Assembly: GCA_021816565.1 (NCBI GenBank)
Contig: JAKAXN010000011.1
Span: 1-27,918 of the forward strand
Direction of reading: 5' to 3'
DNA length: 27,918 bases
Source of the DNA: Actinomycetes bacterium
GTDB taxonomy: Bacteria > Actinomycetota > Acidimicrobiia > Acidimicrobiales > Palsa-688
Shown here: one piece after another, positions 7,924 to 19,738 of the stretch
How positions within the stretch are numbered: position 1 is the first letter of the stretch
Layout of the letters: every line of letters starts with the position of its first letter
Translations under genes and position numbers: made by a program
The notes under the pieces: generated by a model
Seen by the model: the letters and a program-made list of their open reading frames with translations, nothing else
Told to the model about the DNA's origin: nothing
Databases searched by the model: none

Positions 7924-7995
7924 AGGCGGCGACCGGAATCGAACCGGTGTACAGGGCTTTGCAGGCCCTTGCCTAAACCACTCGGCCACGCCGCC
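7924..7995 (-). tRNA. tRNA-Cys (anticodon GCA)
   Basis: The minus strand folds into a cloverleaf. The acceptor is GGCGGCG with CGCCGCC and discriminator U73 (a Cys identity base). The anticodon loop CTGCAAA gives GCA, and the T arm is ACCGG, TTCGAAT, CCGGT. The genome does not encode CCA (the next bases read CCC). The 3' half faces the integrase and probably contains the attachment core. Confidence 0.95.
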
Positions 7996-8057
7996 CGGCG
8001 ACTGCCTCGCTGGAGTGTAGTCGGATCTGGCCGGTAGCAGCCCGGGGGTATGGTGGG

Positions 8058-9878
<1,821 letters not shown>

Positions 9879-9894
9879 GGCGCCGCCCCCCGGG

Positions 9895-11028
9895 GTGGCG
9901 CCGGAGGAACCGCCCGCCCCCCCGGGAGGGGGGCTCCTGCAGCACCTGAGGCTGGGGCACCGGGTGACCATCGCGCTGGCGGTGGTCCTCACCGCCGCCA
10001 GCGCGGTGCTGGTGGTCCTGTCGGTCGACCCGGTGGTCCGCTTCGCCGTGGCCGGCCTGGATCTGGCCGCCATGGCCGCCCTGGTCGGCCAGGCCATAGA
10101 CCAGGTGGGTGAGCGGCTGGGCCCCGGTCCGACCGGGCTGCTTCAGTCCACCCTCGGCAACCTGCCCGAGCTGTTCGTGGGTATCTTCGCCCTCTCGTCG
10201 GGTCTCACCGAGGTGGTCAGGTCGGCGCTGGTGGGATCGGTGCTCGGCAACGCGGTGCTGGTGCTGGGCATGGCATTCGTGGCGGGCGGGCTGCGCCACG
10301 GGACCCAGCGCTTCGAGCCCGAGGCCCCCCGGCTCAACGGGTCGCTGCTGCTGCTGGTGGTGGCCGCCCTGCTGGTCCCCACCCTGGCCTCCCGGCTGGG
10401 AACCCCGGCGGCCGCCCATGCCGGGGCCCTCTCCGACGACTGCGCGGTCATACTGCTGATCGTCTACGCCTTCAGCGTGCCGTACCACCTGCGCCGGCGC
10501 GAAGCCGACTCCCCCGGATCGGGCGAGCCGGGCTTCGACGGGGCCGCCACCGACCCGGAGGAGGGGGCGTGGCCGCTGCGGTTGTCGGTGGCTCTGCTGG
10601 CCCTGGGCAGCGCCGGGGCGGCGTTGGCCGCGGACTGGTTCGTCGGCCCCCTCGAATCGGCGACGCGCACCTTGGGCCTGTCGCAGACCTTCACCGGTCT
10701 GGTGGTCGTGGCCATCTCCTCCAACGCGGTGGAGCATGCGGTCGGGATCCGCTTCGCGCTGAAGGCGAAGCCGGAGTACGCCATCAGCACCACCCTCAAC
10801 AGCCCGCTGCAGGTCGCCCTGCTCCTGACTCCCCTGCTGGTGCTGCTGAGCACCGTGGTCGGTCCCACCCAGCTGACCCTGGTATTCCCGCCCCTGCTGG
10901 TGGCGGCCATGGCCATCTCGGCGATCGTGGTGACGGTGGTGATCTACGACGGCGAGTACACCTGGATCGAGGGGGTGGCTCTCATCGCCCTGTACTGCAT
11001 GCTGGCGGCGTCATTCTGGTGGGGCTGA
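9895..11028 (+). CDS. Ca2+/H+ antiporter family protein (Cax/ChaA type)
   Basis: A multi-spanning inner-membrane cation exchanger of about 377 residues. The two pseudo-symmetric halves each carry the acidic exchange motif of the CaCA superfamily: LGNLPELFVGIFAL in the first half and SSNAVEHAVGIRFALK in the second. About ten or eleven hydrophobic segments are separated by a Pro/Gly/Asp-rich cytosolic linker. Starts are uncertain: GTG 9895 is chosen because it lies just past the thiC stop, while GTG 9964 would remove a disordered Pro-rich leader. The open frame extends back into thiC but that part is a shadow. The 16-bp gap to thiC makes cotranscription likely. Calcium as substrate follows the family and is not shown here. 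Confidence 0.85.
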   Translation: MAPEEPPAPPGGGLLQHLRLGHRVTIALAVVLTAASAVLVVLSVDPVVRFAVAGLDLAAMAALVGQAIDQVGERLGPGPTGLLQSTLGNLPELFVGIFALSSGLTEVVRSALVGSVLGNAVLVLGMAFVAGGLRHGTQRFEPEAPRLNGSLLLLVVAALLVPTLASRLGTPAAAHAGALSDDCAVILLIVYAFSVPYHLRRREADSPGSGEPGFDGAATDPEEGAWPLRLSVALLALGSAGAALAADWFVGPLESATRTLGLSQTFTGLVVVAISSNAVEHAVGIRFALKAKPEYAISTTLNSPLQVALLLTPLLVLLSTVVGPTQLTLVFPPLLVAAMAISAIVVTVVIYDGEYTWIEGVALIALYCMLAASFWWG

Positions 11029-11037
11029 GCCGTTAGC

Positions 11038-13197
<2,160 letters not shown>

Positions 13198-13223
13198 CAC
13201 GCGATCCGGCCCCCCTCCATGGA

Positions 13224-13253
13224 TTGTCACGACAGCCGCTATGTCAGTCTTAA
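13224..13253 (+). promoter_or_regulatory. Possible promoter for the BldD-like gene
   Basis: TTGTCA at 13224-13229 is followed after 18 bases by TCTTAA at 13248-13253, in the only AT-rich stretch of the 127-bp gap. The small inverted repeat TGTCACGACA overlaps the -35 box and could be an operator. The -10 match is weak, so this is tentative. Confidence 0.3.
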
Positions 13254-13324
13254 AGCCATTTTTGGGTGGGTAGGGGAAGGTGAAGGCGGAGCTGTCGCTA
13301 CCATCGGCCGCGGAGGTGGGCCCA

Positions 13325-13834
13325 GTGCCTGACGATGTTCCCCTGACATACACCAGGGCCGTGGGCGAGCGCCTGCGGAGCCTGCGCCGCCAGCGGGGAC
13401 TTTCGCTGCTCGCGGTCGAGGAGTCCTCGGCCCGCGAGTTCAAGGCCTCGGTGCTCGGAGCCTACGAGCGGGGCGAGCGGGTGATATCCATCCTCCGCCT
13501 GCAGCGTCTGGCCCAGTTCTACCGGGTGCCGGTGGACCAGATCCTGCCGCCCACGGGCGGGCGGGCGGAGGCCGCCGGCGGTGAGGGTCAGGCCCTCGAG
13601 GGCTTCGTGTCGAAACGGCCCGTGACCATAGACCTGGCCCGGCTCAACGAAACCGAGGCCATAGAGGGCCAGATCGTCCGGCGCTACATCAACTCCATCC
13701 TCAACGCCAGGTCCGGCTTCCACGGCACCACGGTCACCATCCGGGCCGAGGACCTGCGGGCTCTCGGCCGCTTCCTCGAGCGCGACGAGCTCTCGATGGA
13801 GAAGCGTCTGGTCGAGTTGGGCCTCCGCTACTAG
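13325..13834 (+). CDS. BldD-like transcriptional regulator
   Basis: An XRE-type HTH (about residues 8-65, GERLRSLRRQRGLSLLAVEE ... VLGAYERGERVISILRLQRL) plus a BldD-type C-terminal domain (about 90-169). BldD in Streptomyces is a global developmental repressor that dimerises on cyclic di-GMP. GTG 13325 is chosen because GGAGGTGG lies seven bases upstream and gives 169 residues, close to the 167 of S. coelicolor BldD; GTG 13280 would add 15 residues. The second half of the cyclic-di-GMP signature is intact (IRAEDLRAL, R-x-x-D), but the first half reads RSG where BldD has RGD. Ligand binding may therefore be altered. It is convergent with the next gene, with a five-base gap. Confidence 0.88.
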   Translation: MPDDVPLTYTRAVGERLRSLRRQRGLSLLAVEESSAREFKASVLGAYERGERVISILRLQRLAQFYRVPVDQILPPTGGRAEAAGGEGQALEGFVSKRPVTIDLARLNETEAIEGQIVRRYINSILNARSGFHGTTVTIRAEDLRALGRFLERDELSMEKRLVELGLRY

Positions 13835-13839
13835 AGCCG

Positions 13840-14559
13840 CTACCGGCCGAAGGCGCCCAGCCAGGCTTCCATGGTCGGGGGCTTGTAGACCATGTTGATG
13901 TCCCGGACGACGGCCAGCGGGGCCTGCGGGGCCTCGGAGTAGCGGTGGCCCGGGCACACCACCGTGGAACCGGGCAGCGAGGCCAGCTTCTGGAGGCTGT
14001 GGTACATGGCGGAAGGATCGCCGCCGGGCAGGTCGGTACGCCCGCAGCCCTCCAGGAACAGGGTGTCCCCGGCCACCAGCATCCCGTCGACCAGGAAGCA
14101 CTGGCTGCCGGGGGTGTGGCCCGGGGTGTGGAGCAGCTCGACCTCCACCGCCCCCACCGCCACCCGGTCCCCGCTGTGGTGGGCCACCACGTCGTCGGGA
14201 TCGAGTCCGGTGACCCGGCAGATCAGCGCCGCCTCCTCCCGGTGGGCGTGGACCGGTACCGAGATCCGCTCGAGCACCCGGGCCAGGCCCTCGATGGAGT
14301 AGCCCATCATCGAGCCCCCCACGTGGTCGGGATGGTGATGGGTGGCCAGCACCCCCACCACCTCCATCCCGTCCGCCTCGGCCCGGTCCAGGATCTCGTC
14401 CACGCCGTAGGCGGGGTCGACCACGACCGTCTTGCCGGCGGCGCGGTCGCCGATCAGGTAGGTGAAGTTGACCATCTGCACCGCCAGGGGATCGCCGGTG
14501 GCGAAATCCCGGCCGGACAGCAGCTGGCGGAAGTAGAGCCGGTCGGCGTCGTCGCTCAT
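13840..14559 (-). CDS. Metallo-beta-lactamase-fold hydrolase (glyoxalase II-like)
   Basis: A 239-residue cytoplasmic enzyme with the HxHxDH metal motif at 74-79 (THHHPDH), the HTPGHTPGS histidine, the GDTLF aspartate and a late CPGHRY histidine. Together these give a complete binuclear metal site of the MBL fold. The layout resembles hydroxyacylglutathione hydrolases and related thioesterases, or persulfide dioxygenase-type proteins; the substrate cannot be read from sequence. In actinobacteria lacking glutathione, a mycothiol- or other thiol-linked substrate is plausible but speculative. Transcribed divergently from the pirin gene across 115 bp and convergent with the BldD-like gene. Confidence 0.9.
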   Translation of the reverse strand: MSDDADRLYFRQLLSGRDFATGDPLAVQMVNFTYLIGDRAAGKTVVVDPAYGVDEILDRAEADGMEVVGVLATHHHPDHVGGSMMGYSIEGLARVLERISVPVHAHREEAALICRVTGLDPDDVVAHHSGDRVAVGAVEVELLHTPGHTPGSQCFLVDGMLVAGDTLFLEGCGRTDLPGGDPSAMYHSLQKLASLPGSTVVCPGHRYSEAPQAPLAVVRDINMVYKPPTMEAWLGAFGR

Positions 14560-14674
14560 CGGCTGCCGATCCTACGGCCCCGATCCCCCGACCCGGTGCC
14601 GGGAATGGTTGCACCCGCAATAAAGTTGTAGAGGGGCGGGCCGACCCCCTGCCGGCCCGGACCTGGAGGATTCC

Positions 14675-15634
14675 ATGCCTGCCGTCACAGTCGAAGACGT
14701 CCTTTCCCTGCCCAAGATCGAGCCGGCCGCCCCTCCAGCCCGGCCCCGGCGGGTGCGCAGCCTCACCACCGCCCCGGCCGGCTTCGAGGGTGAGGGCTTC
14801 CCGGTTCGGCGGGCCTTCGCCGGTGTCCCCCTCGAGATGCTCGACCCGTTCATCCACATGGACCAGATGGGCGAGGTGGACTACGGGCCGGGCGAGCCGC
14901 GGGGCACGTCGTGGCACCCGCACCGGGGCTTCGAAACCGTCACCTACATGATCGACGGGGTGTTCGAGCACAACGACTCCACCGGCGGCGGCGGGGTCAT
15001 CACCAACGGCGACACCCAGTGGATGACCGCCGGCGGTGGAATCCTGCACATCGAGCGGCCGCCGGAGCAGCTGGTCGTGACCGGTGGCCTGTTCCACGGC
15101 ATCCAGCTGTGGGTCAACCTGCCGGCAGCCGAGAAGATGGTCGATCCGCGCTATCAGGATCTGGGCCGGGACCGGGTCACGCTGCTCTCCTCCCCCGACG
15201 GGGGCGCTCTGGTCCGGGTCATCGCCGGGGCGGTGGGCGACCGGCGGGGGCCGGGTGCCACCCACACGCCGATCACCATGATCCACTCCACCGTCGCCCC
15301 GGGGGGCCGGCTGGAGCTCCCCTGGGACCCGTCGTTCAACGCCCTGGTCTACGCCCTGTCGGGCCGGGGATCGGTGGGCTCGGAGCGGGCCGCCTTCGGC
15401 GGGGGCCAGCTGGCCGTGCTCGGCGAGGGGGAGACGGTGGTGGTGGAGGCGGATCGCTCCCAGGACAGCCACACGCCGGCCCTGGAGGTCCTGATCCTCG
15501 GTGGCCGGCCCATCCGGGAGCCGGTCGCCCACTACGGCCCGTTCGTGATGAACACCAGGGCCGAGCTGGCCCAGGCCTTCGAGGACTTCCAGAAGGGACG
15601 GATGGGCACCATCCCGGCCACGACGGCCCGCTGA
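14675..15634 (+). CDS. Pirin family protein (bicupin)
   Basis: A 319-residue bicupin. The N-terminal cupin carries the pirin metal ligands: the HPHRGFETVTY block (two His) and the LHIER block (His and Glu of the fourth ligand set). The C-terminal cupin follows from about residue 180. Bacterial pirins are iron proteins; some have quercetin 2,3-dioxygenase activity and others act as regulatory partners of enzymes, so the role here is open. The start ATG has GGAGG five bases upstream. The upstream divergent gap has an AT-rich patch (about 14609-14634) that may hold the promoter. The gene is followed closely by the MerR-TetR regulator. Confidence 0.93.
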   Translation: MPAVTVEDVLSLPKIEPAAPPARPRRVRSLTTAPAGFEGEGFPVRRAFAGVPLEMLDPFIHMDQMGEVDYGPGEPRGTSWHPHRGFETVTYMIDGVFEHNDSTGGGGVITNGDTQWMTAGGGILHIERPPEQLVVTGGLFHGIQLWVNLPAAEKMVDPRYQDLGRDRVTLLSSPDGGALVRVIAGAVGDRRGPGATHTPITMIHSTVAPGGRLELPWDPSFNALVYALSGRGSVGSERAAFGGGQLAVLGEGETVVVEADRSQDSHTPALEVLILGGRPIREPVAHYGPFVMNTRAELAQAFEDFQKGRMGTIPATTAR

Positions 15635-15683
15635 TCGGGGGGGCGGGGTCGACTTGGGCCCCGGTTGTGGGCAGACTGGCGCC

Positions 15684-16421
15684 ATGGGCCCGCCCGCCGA
15701 TCCGGCCATGGAGCCGTCGCTCAGCCTCTCCGATCTGGTCGAGCGCAGCGGCGTCCCGGCCAGCACCATCCACTACTACCGGCGTACCGGTCAGATCCCC
15801 CCTCCGGTGCGCCAGTCCGGGAGCCGCTTCGTCTACGACCAGGCCCACGTGGACGCGCTGGTGCGGATCCGGGCCCAGTCCGGAGCGGAGCACCCGGCCG
15901 TCCGGGCCCGGATAGTCGGCGCCGCCCTCGAGGCGTTCAAGACCCGCAGCTATGCCGAGGTGTCGGTCAGCGACATCGCCGAGGCGTCGCAGATGGCCAA
16001 GGGCAGCGTGTACCGCTACTTCGACTCGAAAGAGGCGCTGCTCACGGCGGCCATCGAGGCGCTGCTCGACGAGGCCACCGAGAAGTTCCACTGCGCCCTC
16101 GATCCGCTGGGAGGCGCCGAGGGGCTGCGCGACGACCCCGGCAAGGTCGCCATGGTGCTCGGCTACGTGGTGGCCGACGTGCTGCCCATCCTCCTGGAGC
16201 TGGGCGCCCGCGCCGCCAAGGGCCACGAGCCCAGCGCCGATCTGGCCCGTAACGTGCTGCGGACGCTGGCCCGCACCGCCGGAACCCCGTTCCTGGACAG
16301 CACCGGCTCCCCGGACGACGAGACGGCCATGCAGGAGGGCCTGCGGGTGATCGAAGCGGCCTTCGCCACGGTCATGTCGTGGGCCGTCGGCCCCGACTGG
16401 CCCCCCGATTACCAGCAGTAA
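15684..16421 (+). CDS. Regulator with MerR-type HTH fused to TetR domain
   Basis: A 245-residue protein with two DNA-binding units in series. Residues 13-65 look like a MerR winged HTH (LSDLVERSGVPASTIHYYRR, then SGSRFVYDQAHVDALVRIR). Residues 72-120 are a TetR N-terminal HTH (IVGAALEAFKTRSYAEVSVS, then QMAKGSVYRYFDSKEALL), followed by a helical TetR ligand/dimer domain. ATG 15684 is chosen; TTG 15654 and ATG 15708 are in frame alternatives and no ribosome site decides. Two HTH units in one regulator are unusual. It stands 78 bp upstream of hpnC on the same strand and is a candidate local regulator of the hopanoid operon or of the pirin; that link is inference. Confidence 0.85.
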   Translation: MGPPADPAMEPSLSLSDLVERSGVPASTIHYYRRTGQIPPPVRQSGSRFVYDQAHVDALVRIRAQSGAEHPAVRARIVGAALEAFKTRSYAEVSVSDIAEASQMAKGSVYRYFDSKEALLTAAIEALLDEATEKFHCALDPLGGAEGLRDDPGKVAMVLGYVVADVLPILLELGARAAKGHEPSADLARNVLRTLARTAGTPFLDSTGSPDDETAMQEGLRVIEAAFATVMSWAVGPDWPPDYQQ

Positions 16422-16470
16422 CGGTTCTCCTTCAGACTTCATGGGTCTCGAGCGCGGACGCCCGCGGTGC

Positions 16471-16500
16471 TTGACAGGCACCCTGTGCGGCGCGTACAGA
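16471..16500 (+). promoter_or_regulatory. Promoter-like sequence before hpnC
   Basis: A perfect -35 hexamer TTGACA (16471-16476) is followed after 18 bases by TACAGA (16495-16500). This is the best sigma-70-like match before the hopanoid genes. The predicted transcription start (about 16507) would fall just inside the annotated ORF, so either the message is close to leaderless or this is not the real promoter. Confidence 0.3.
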
Positions 16501-17399
16501 TGGTGACCACGCGGTCACTGTCTTACACCTCCAGCATTGCGGGCCCGCCCCCCGGCCTGCCCAGCGATTCAGAGATTCTCGGCCGGGCCTCCGGCGAGAA
16601 CTTCACTGTCGCGTCGCTGGTTCTACCCAGCCGGAGCCGGAGCCATCTCGTGGCCTTCTACGGATACGCCCGCCTGGTCGACCAGATCGGAGACGCCTAC
16701 CAGGGGGACCGCCGGGCGGCGCTGGACTGGCTGGAGGCCGAGACCGCAGCCGCGCTCGACGACCCGACCGGCCGCTACGGCCTGGTGGCCGGGGCGGCCC
16801 GGGCCATCCGGGCCCTGGGAAGCAGCCCCGATCCCCTCTTCGACCTGATCGAGGCCAACCGGCGGGACCAGGATGTGGCGTCGTACGCCACCTTCGACGA
16901 GCTGCGGGACTACTGCCGGTTGTCCGCCGACCCGGTGGGGCGGCTGGTCCTGGCCACCTTCGGCTTCTCCGACGCCCGGCGGACCGAGCTGTCCGATGCC
17001 ATCTGCACCGGGCTCCAGCTGGTCGAGCACTGGCAGGACGTGCGCGAGGATGCCCGGGCCGGAAGGGTGTACCTGCCCGAGGCCGACATGCGCCGCTTCG
17101 GAGTGGAGCCGGGCGAGCTGACCGGGCCCGGGCCGGCCTCGCCGGCCCTGCGGGCCCTGATGGCGTTCGAGGTGGCCCGGGCCCGGGACTGGCTGGACCG
17201 GGGCCGGCCCCTGGTGTCCGCCCTGCCCGGCCGCTGCCGGGTGGCCGTCGCCGGTTTCTGGGCCGGTGGCCACGCCGCTCTCGACACCATCGCCGGGCGG
17301 GACTTCGACGTGCTGCGCCCGGCCGGGCACCCCCGGCCGTCGGGGGTGGCGCGCCGAGCGGCGAAAGTGCTGCTGGCGGCCGCGGCTGGGAAGGTCTAG
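16500..17399 (+). CDS. hpnC: Hydroxysqualene synthase HpnC
   Basis: A squalene/phytoene-synthase-fold enzyme that, with HpnD and HpnE, turns two farnesyl diphosphates into squalene; HpnC converts presqualene diphosphate to hydroxysqualene. Seen in the sequence: ENFTVASLVLPSRSR at the N terminus, the first Asp-rich motif ARLVDQIGD, and the second block LQLVEHWQDVREDARAGRVY followed by LPEADMRRFGV, as in the HpnC subgroup. From ATG 16500 the protein has 299 residues, with about 30 variable residues before the conserved part. GTG 16503 is also possible, and no ribosome site is visible. It is the first gene of the hopanoid operon; hpnD starts three bases after its stop. Confidence 0.93.
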   Translation: MVTTRSLSYTSSIAGPPPGLPSDSEILGRASGENFTVASLVLPSRSRSHLVAFYGYARLVDQIGDAYQGDRRAALDWLEAETAAALDDPTGRYGLVAGAARAIRALGSSPDPLFDLIEANRRDQDVASYATFDELRDYCRLSADPVGRLVLATFGFSDARRTELSDAICTGLQLVEHWQDVREDARAGRVYLPEADMRRFGVEPGELTGPGPASPALRALMAFEVARARDWLDRGRPLVSALPGRCRVAVAGFWAGGHAALDTIAGRDFDVLRPAGHPRPSGVARRAAKVLLAAAAGKV

Positions 17400-17402
17400 A
17401 GC

Positions 17403-18254
17403 GTGGATCTGGACCAGGCCTATTCCCGCTGCGAGGAGATCACCGCCGCCGAGGCCAGAAATTTCTCCTACGGGATAAAGCTGCTCCCGCCGCCCAAGCG
17501 CCGGGCCATGTCCGCCCTCTACGCCCTGGCCCGGCGCATCGACGACATCGGTGACGGCGACGCCCCGGCCGGCGAGAAGCTCGACGCCCTGGCCGGCGTC
17601 CACAAGGACGTCGACGGGTTGCGCAGCGGCCGGGCCGACCCGGCCGACCCGGTCCTCACCGCCATGGCCGACGTGTGCCGTCGCTACCCACTGCCCCTCT
17701 CCGCCGTCGACGAGCTGGTCGAGGGCTGCGAGATGGACGTCGCCGGCACCCGCTACGAGACCTTCGACGACCTGGTCGGCTACTGCCGGCGGGTGGCCGG
17801 GACGGTGGGCCGGCTGAGCCTGGCCGTCTACGGCAGCTCCGATCCGGCCCGGGCCGAGCCGCTGGCCGACGACCTGGGTGTCGCCCTGCAGATCACCAAC
17901 ATCCTGCGCGACGTCGTGGAGGACCAGCGGGAGATGGGTCGGGTGTACCTGCCCGGGGCCGACCTGGACCGCTTCGGGCTGGGCCGCAACCTCGAGGGCA
18001 GCCGGGAGGACCTGGTGGCCCTGATCACCTTCGAGTCCGGTCGGGCCGAGGAGTGGTACCAGCGGGGCCTGACCCTCCTGCCGCTGCTCGACCGGCGGTC
18101 GCGGGCGTGCACCGCGGCCATGGCCGGCATCTACCGGCGCCTGCTCACCACCATCCGCCGGGACCCCGCCGCGGTGCTGTCCCGGCGGGTGTCGCTGCCG
18201 GCGTGGCAGAAGACCGCGGTGGCGGTGCGGGCCCTTACCGTGGGGGACGCATGA
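17403..18254 (+). CDS. hpnD: Presqualene diphosphate synthase HpnD
   Basis: HpnD condenses two farnesyl diphosphates to presqualene diphosphate. The 283-residue protein shows the squalene/phytoene synthase motifs: ARRIDDIGDGD near residue 45 as first Mg-binding Asp site, YETFDDLVGYCRRVAGTVG, and ALQITNILRDVVEDQREMGR with VYLPGADLDRFG as the second. A GTG start three bases after the hpnC stop has GGGAAGG upstream. Its stop overlaps the hpnE start (ATGA). Together with hpnC and hpnE this is the three-gene bacterial route to squalene used instead of a single squalene synthase. Confidence 0.95.
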   Translation: MDLDQAYSRCEEITAAEARNFSYGIKLLPPPKRRAMSALYALARRIDDIGDGDAPAGEKLDALAGVHKDVDGLRSGRADPADPVLTAMADVCRRYPLPLSAVDELVEGCEMDVAGTRYETFDDLVGYCRRVAGTVGRLSLAVYGSSDPARAEPLADDLGVALQITNILRDVVEDQREMGRVYLPGADLDRFGLGRNLEGSREDLVALITFESGRAEEWYQRGLTLLPLLDRRSRACTAAMAGIYRRLLTTIRRDPAAVLSRRVSLPAWQKTAVAVRALTVGDA

Positions 18255-19738
18255 GCGGCGGGCCTCTGGCCGGCCGTCACGTGGCCGTGGTGGGAGCCGG
18301 CCTGGCCGGGATCTCGGCCGCCCTCGAATGCGCCGACCTCGGAGCCCGGGTGACGCTCCTCGAGCGGCGCCGGCGCCTGGGCGGACTGACCTGGTCGTTC
18401 GACCACAACGGCCTCACCGTCGACAACGGCCAGCACGTCTACCTGGCCTGCTGCGACGCCTACCTGGGCTTCCTCGAGCGCATCGGCTCGGCCGCTGACG
18501 TGGAGCCGCCCCGGCCCCTCGACATACCGGTGGTGGCGCCCGGCGACGGTCCCGGCGCGGCCCCTGTCGTCGGCCGGCTGCGCCGGCGCAACCTGCCGGT
18601 GCCGTTGCACCTGGCCGGATCGCTCCTCACCTATCCCCACATCTCGACCGGTGACCGGCTGATGCTGGGCCGGGCCCTGCTGGGCCTGGCCCGCCTGGAT
18701 CTCGACGATCCCCGGCTGGACCGGGTCAGCTTCGGTGACTGGCTGGCCGCTCGGGGCCAGTCCCCCCGGGCGGTGGCCGCCGTATGGGATCTCATCACCG
18801 TCCCCACCGTCAACCTGCCGGCTGCGGAGGCGTCGCTGGCCACGGCGGCCATGGTGTTCAAGACCGGCCTGCTCAGCTCGCCGGCGGCCGCCGACATCGG
18901 CTGGAGCCGGGTCCCGCTCGGCCGCCTGCACGGCGAGCGGGCGGCGGACGCCCTGGACCGGGCCGGGGTGGAAGTCAGAAGAGCCGCCCGGGCCCGGGCC
19001 ATCCGCCCGATCGCCGGGCCCTCCGTGAGCCACGACGCCCTGGACCCGGGCGGGTGGGAGGTCTACCTGGAGGACGGCACGCTCCCCGCCGAATCGGTGA
19101 TCTGCGCCCTCCCCCACGAGGAGGCCGCGGAGGTGCTGCCCCCCGGGGTGGTCGCCGGACAGGAGCGCTGGCCGCAGCTCGGGTCGTCGGGGATAGTCGA
19201 CGTGCACCTGGTCTACGACCGGCCGGTCATGGACCGGGACCTGCTCGCCGGTCACCGCTCCCCCGTCCAGTGGGTGTTCGACCGGAGCGAATCGTCCGGT
19301 TTGAGATCGCCGGGGCAGGGAAACTCTGTAGGTGGCCGCCAGTACCTGGCTGTATCCCTGTCGGCCGCCGATGACCTGCTCGGCCGGCGCCCCGAGGACC
19401 TCGTGGCGTCCACTGCGCAGGAGATCGAGCGTCTGCTACCGGCCGCCCGGGAGGCCCGACTCGTTGATTCGCTGGTCACCAAGGAGCGCCGGGCCACATT
19501 CCGGGCGGCGCCGGGCAGCAACGCCATCCGGCCTTCCAGCCGCACCGCCCTGAGCGGTCTGGCATTGGCCGGGGCGTGGACCTCCACCGGGTGGCCGGCG
19601 ACCATGGAAGGCGCCGTCCGCAGCGGCTGGGCCGCGGCCCGGTCGCTGGCCGGGACTTCCGGAGCCAGCCGGCCGGCCCCCGACGGGGAAGGCCCCCGAA
19701 TACGAAAATCACCCCGAACATCCCAGGAGGTGGCGTGA
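18251..19738 (+). CDS. hpnE: Hydroxysqualene dehydroxylase HpnE
   Basis: A FAD-dependent amine-oxidase-fold enzyme that reduces hydroxysqualene to squalene. The N terminus has a classic Rossmann motif (VAVVGAGLAGISAALECADL, then ERRRRLGGLTWSF) and the family block VDNGQHVYLACCDAYLGFLERIG. The C terminus ends with the FAD-binding ALAGAWTSTGWPATMEGAVR segment. At 495 residues it is somewhat longer than usual, through a Gly/Pro-rich stretch near residue 100 and a 25-residue polar tail. The open frame extends far upstream into hpnD but only the ATG at 18251, overlapping the hpnD stop, makes sense. Confidence 0.93.
   Translation: MSGGPLAGRHVAVVGAGLAGISAALECADLGARVTLLERRRRLGGLTWSFDHNGLTVDNGQHVYLACCDAYLGFLERIGSAADVEPPRPLDIPVVAPGDGPGAAPVVGRLRRRNLPVPLHLAGSLLTYPHISTGDRLMLGRALLGLARLDLDDPRLDRVSFGDWLAARGQSPRAVAAVWDLITVPTVNLPAAEASLATAAMVFKTGLLSSPAAADIGWSRVPLGRLHGERAADALDRAGVEVRRAARARAIRPIAGPSVSHDALDPGGWEVYLEDGTLPAESVICALPHEEAAEVLPPGVVAGQERWPQLGSSGIVDVHLVYDRPVMDRDLLAGHRSPVQWVFDRSESSGLRSPGQGNSVGGRQYLAVSLSAADDLLGRRPEDLVASTAQEIERLLPAAREARLVDSLVTKERRATFRAAPGSNAIRPSSRTALSGLALAGAWTSTGWPATMEGAVRSGWAAARSLAGTSGASRPAPDGEGPRIRKSPRTSQEVA

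Noticed and set aside
13298..15769. 823-residue minus-strand ORF spanning three genes
   Set aside because: Covers the BldD-like, MBL-fold (in another frame) and pirin genes; composition is shadow-like.
17675..18250. Upstream extension of the hpnE frame
   Set aside because: Arg/Gly/Pro-rich shadow of hpnD; the Rossmann motif begins only after ATG 18251.
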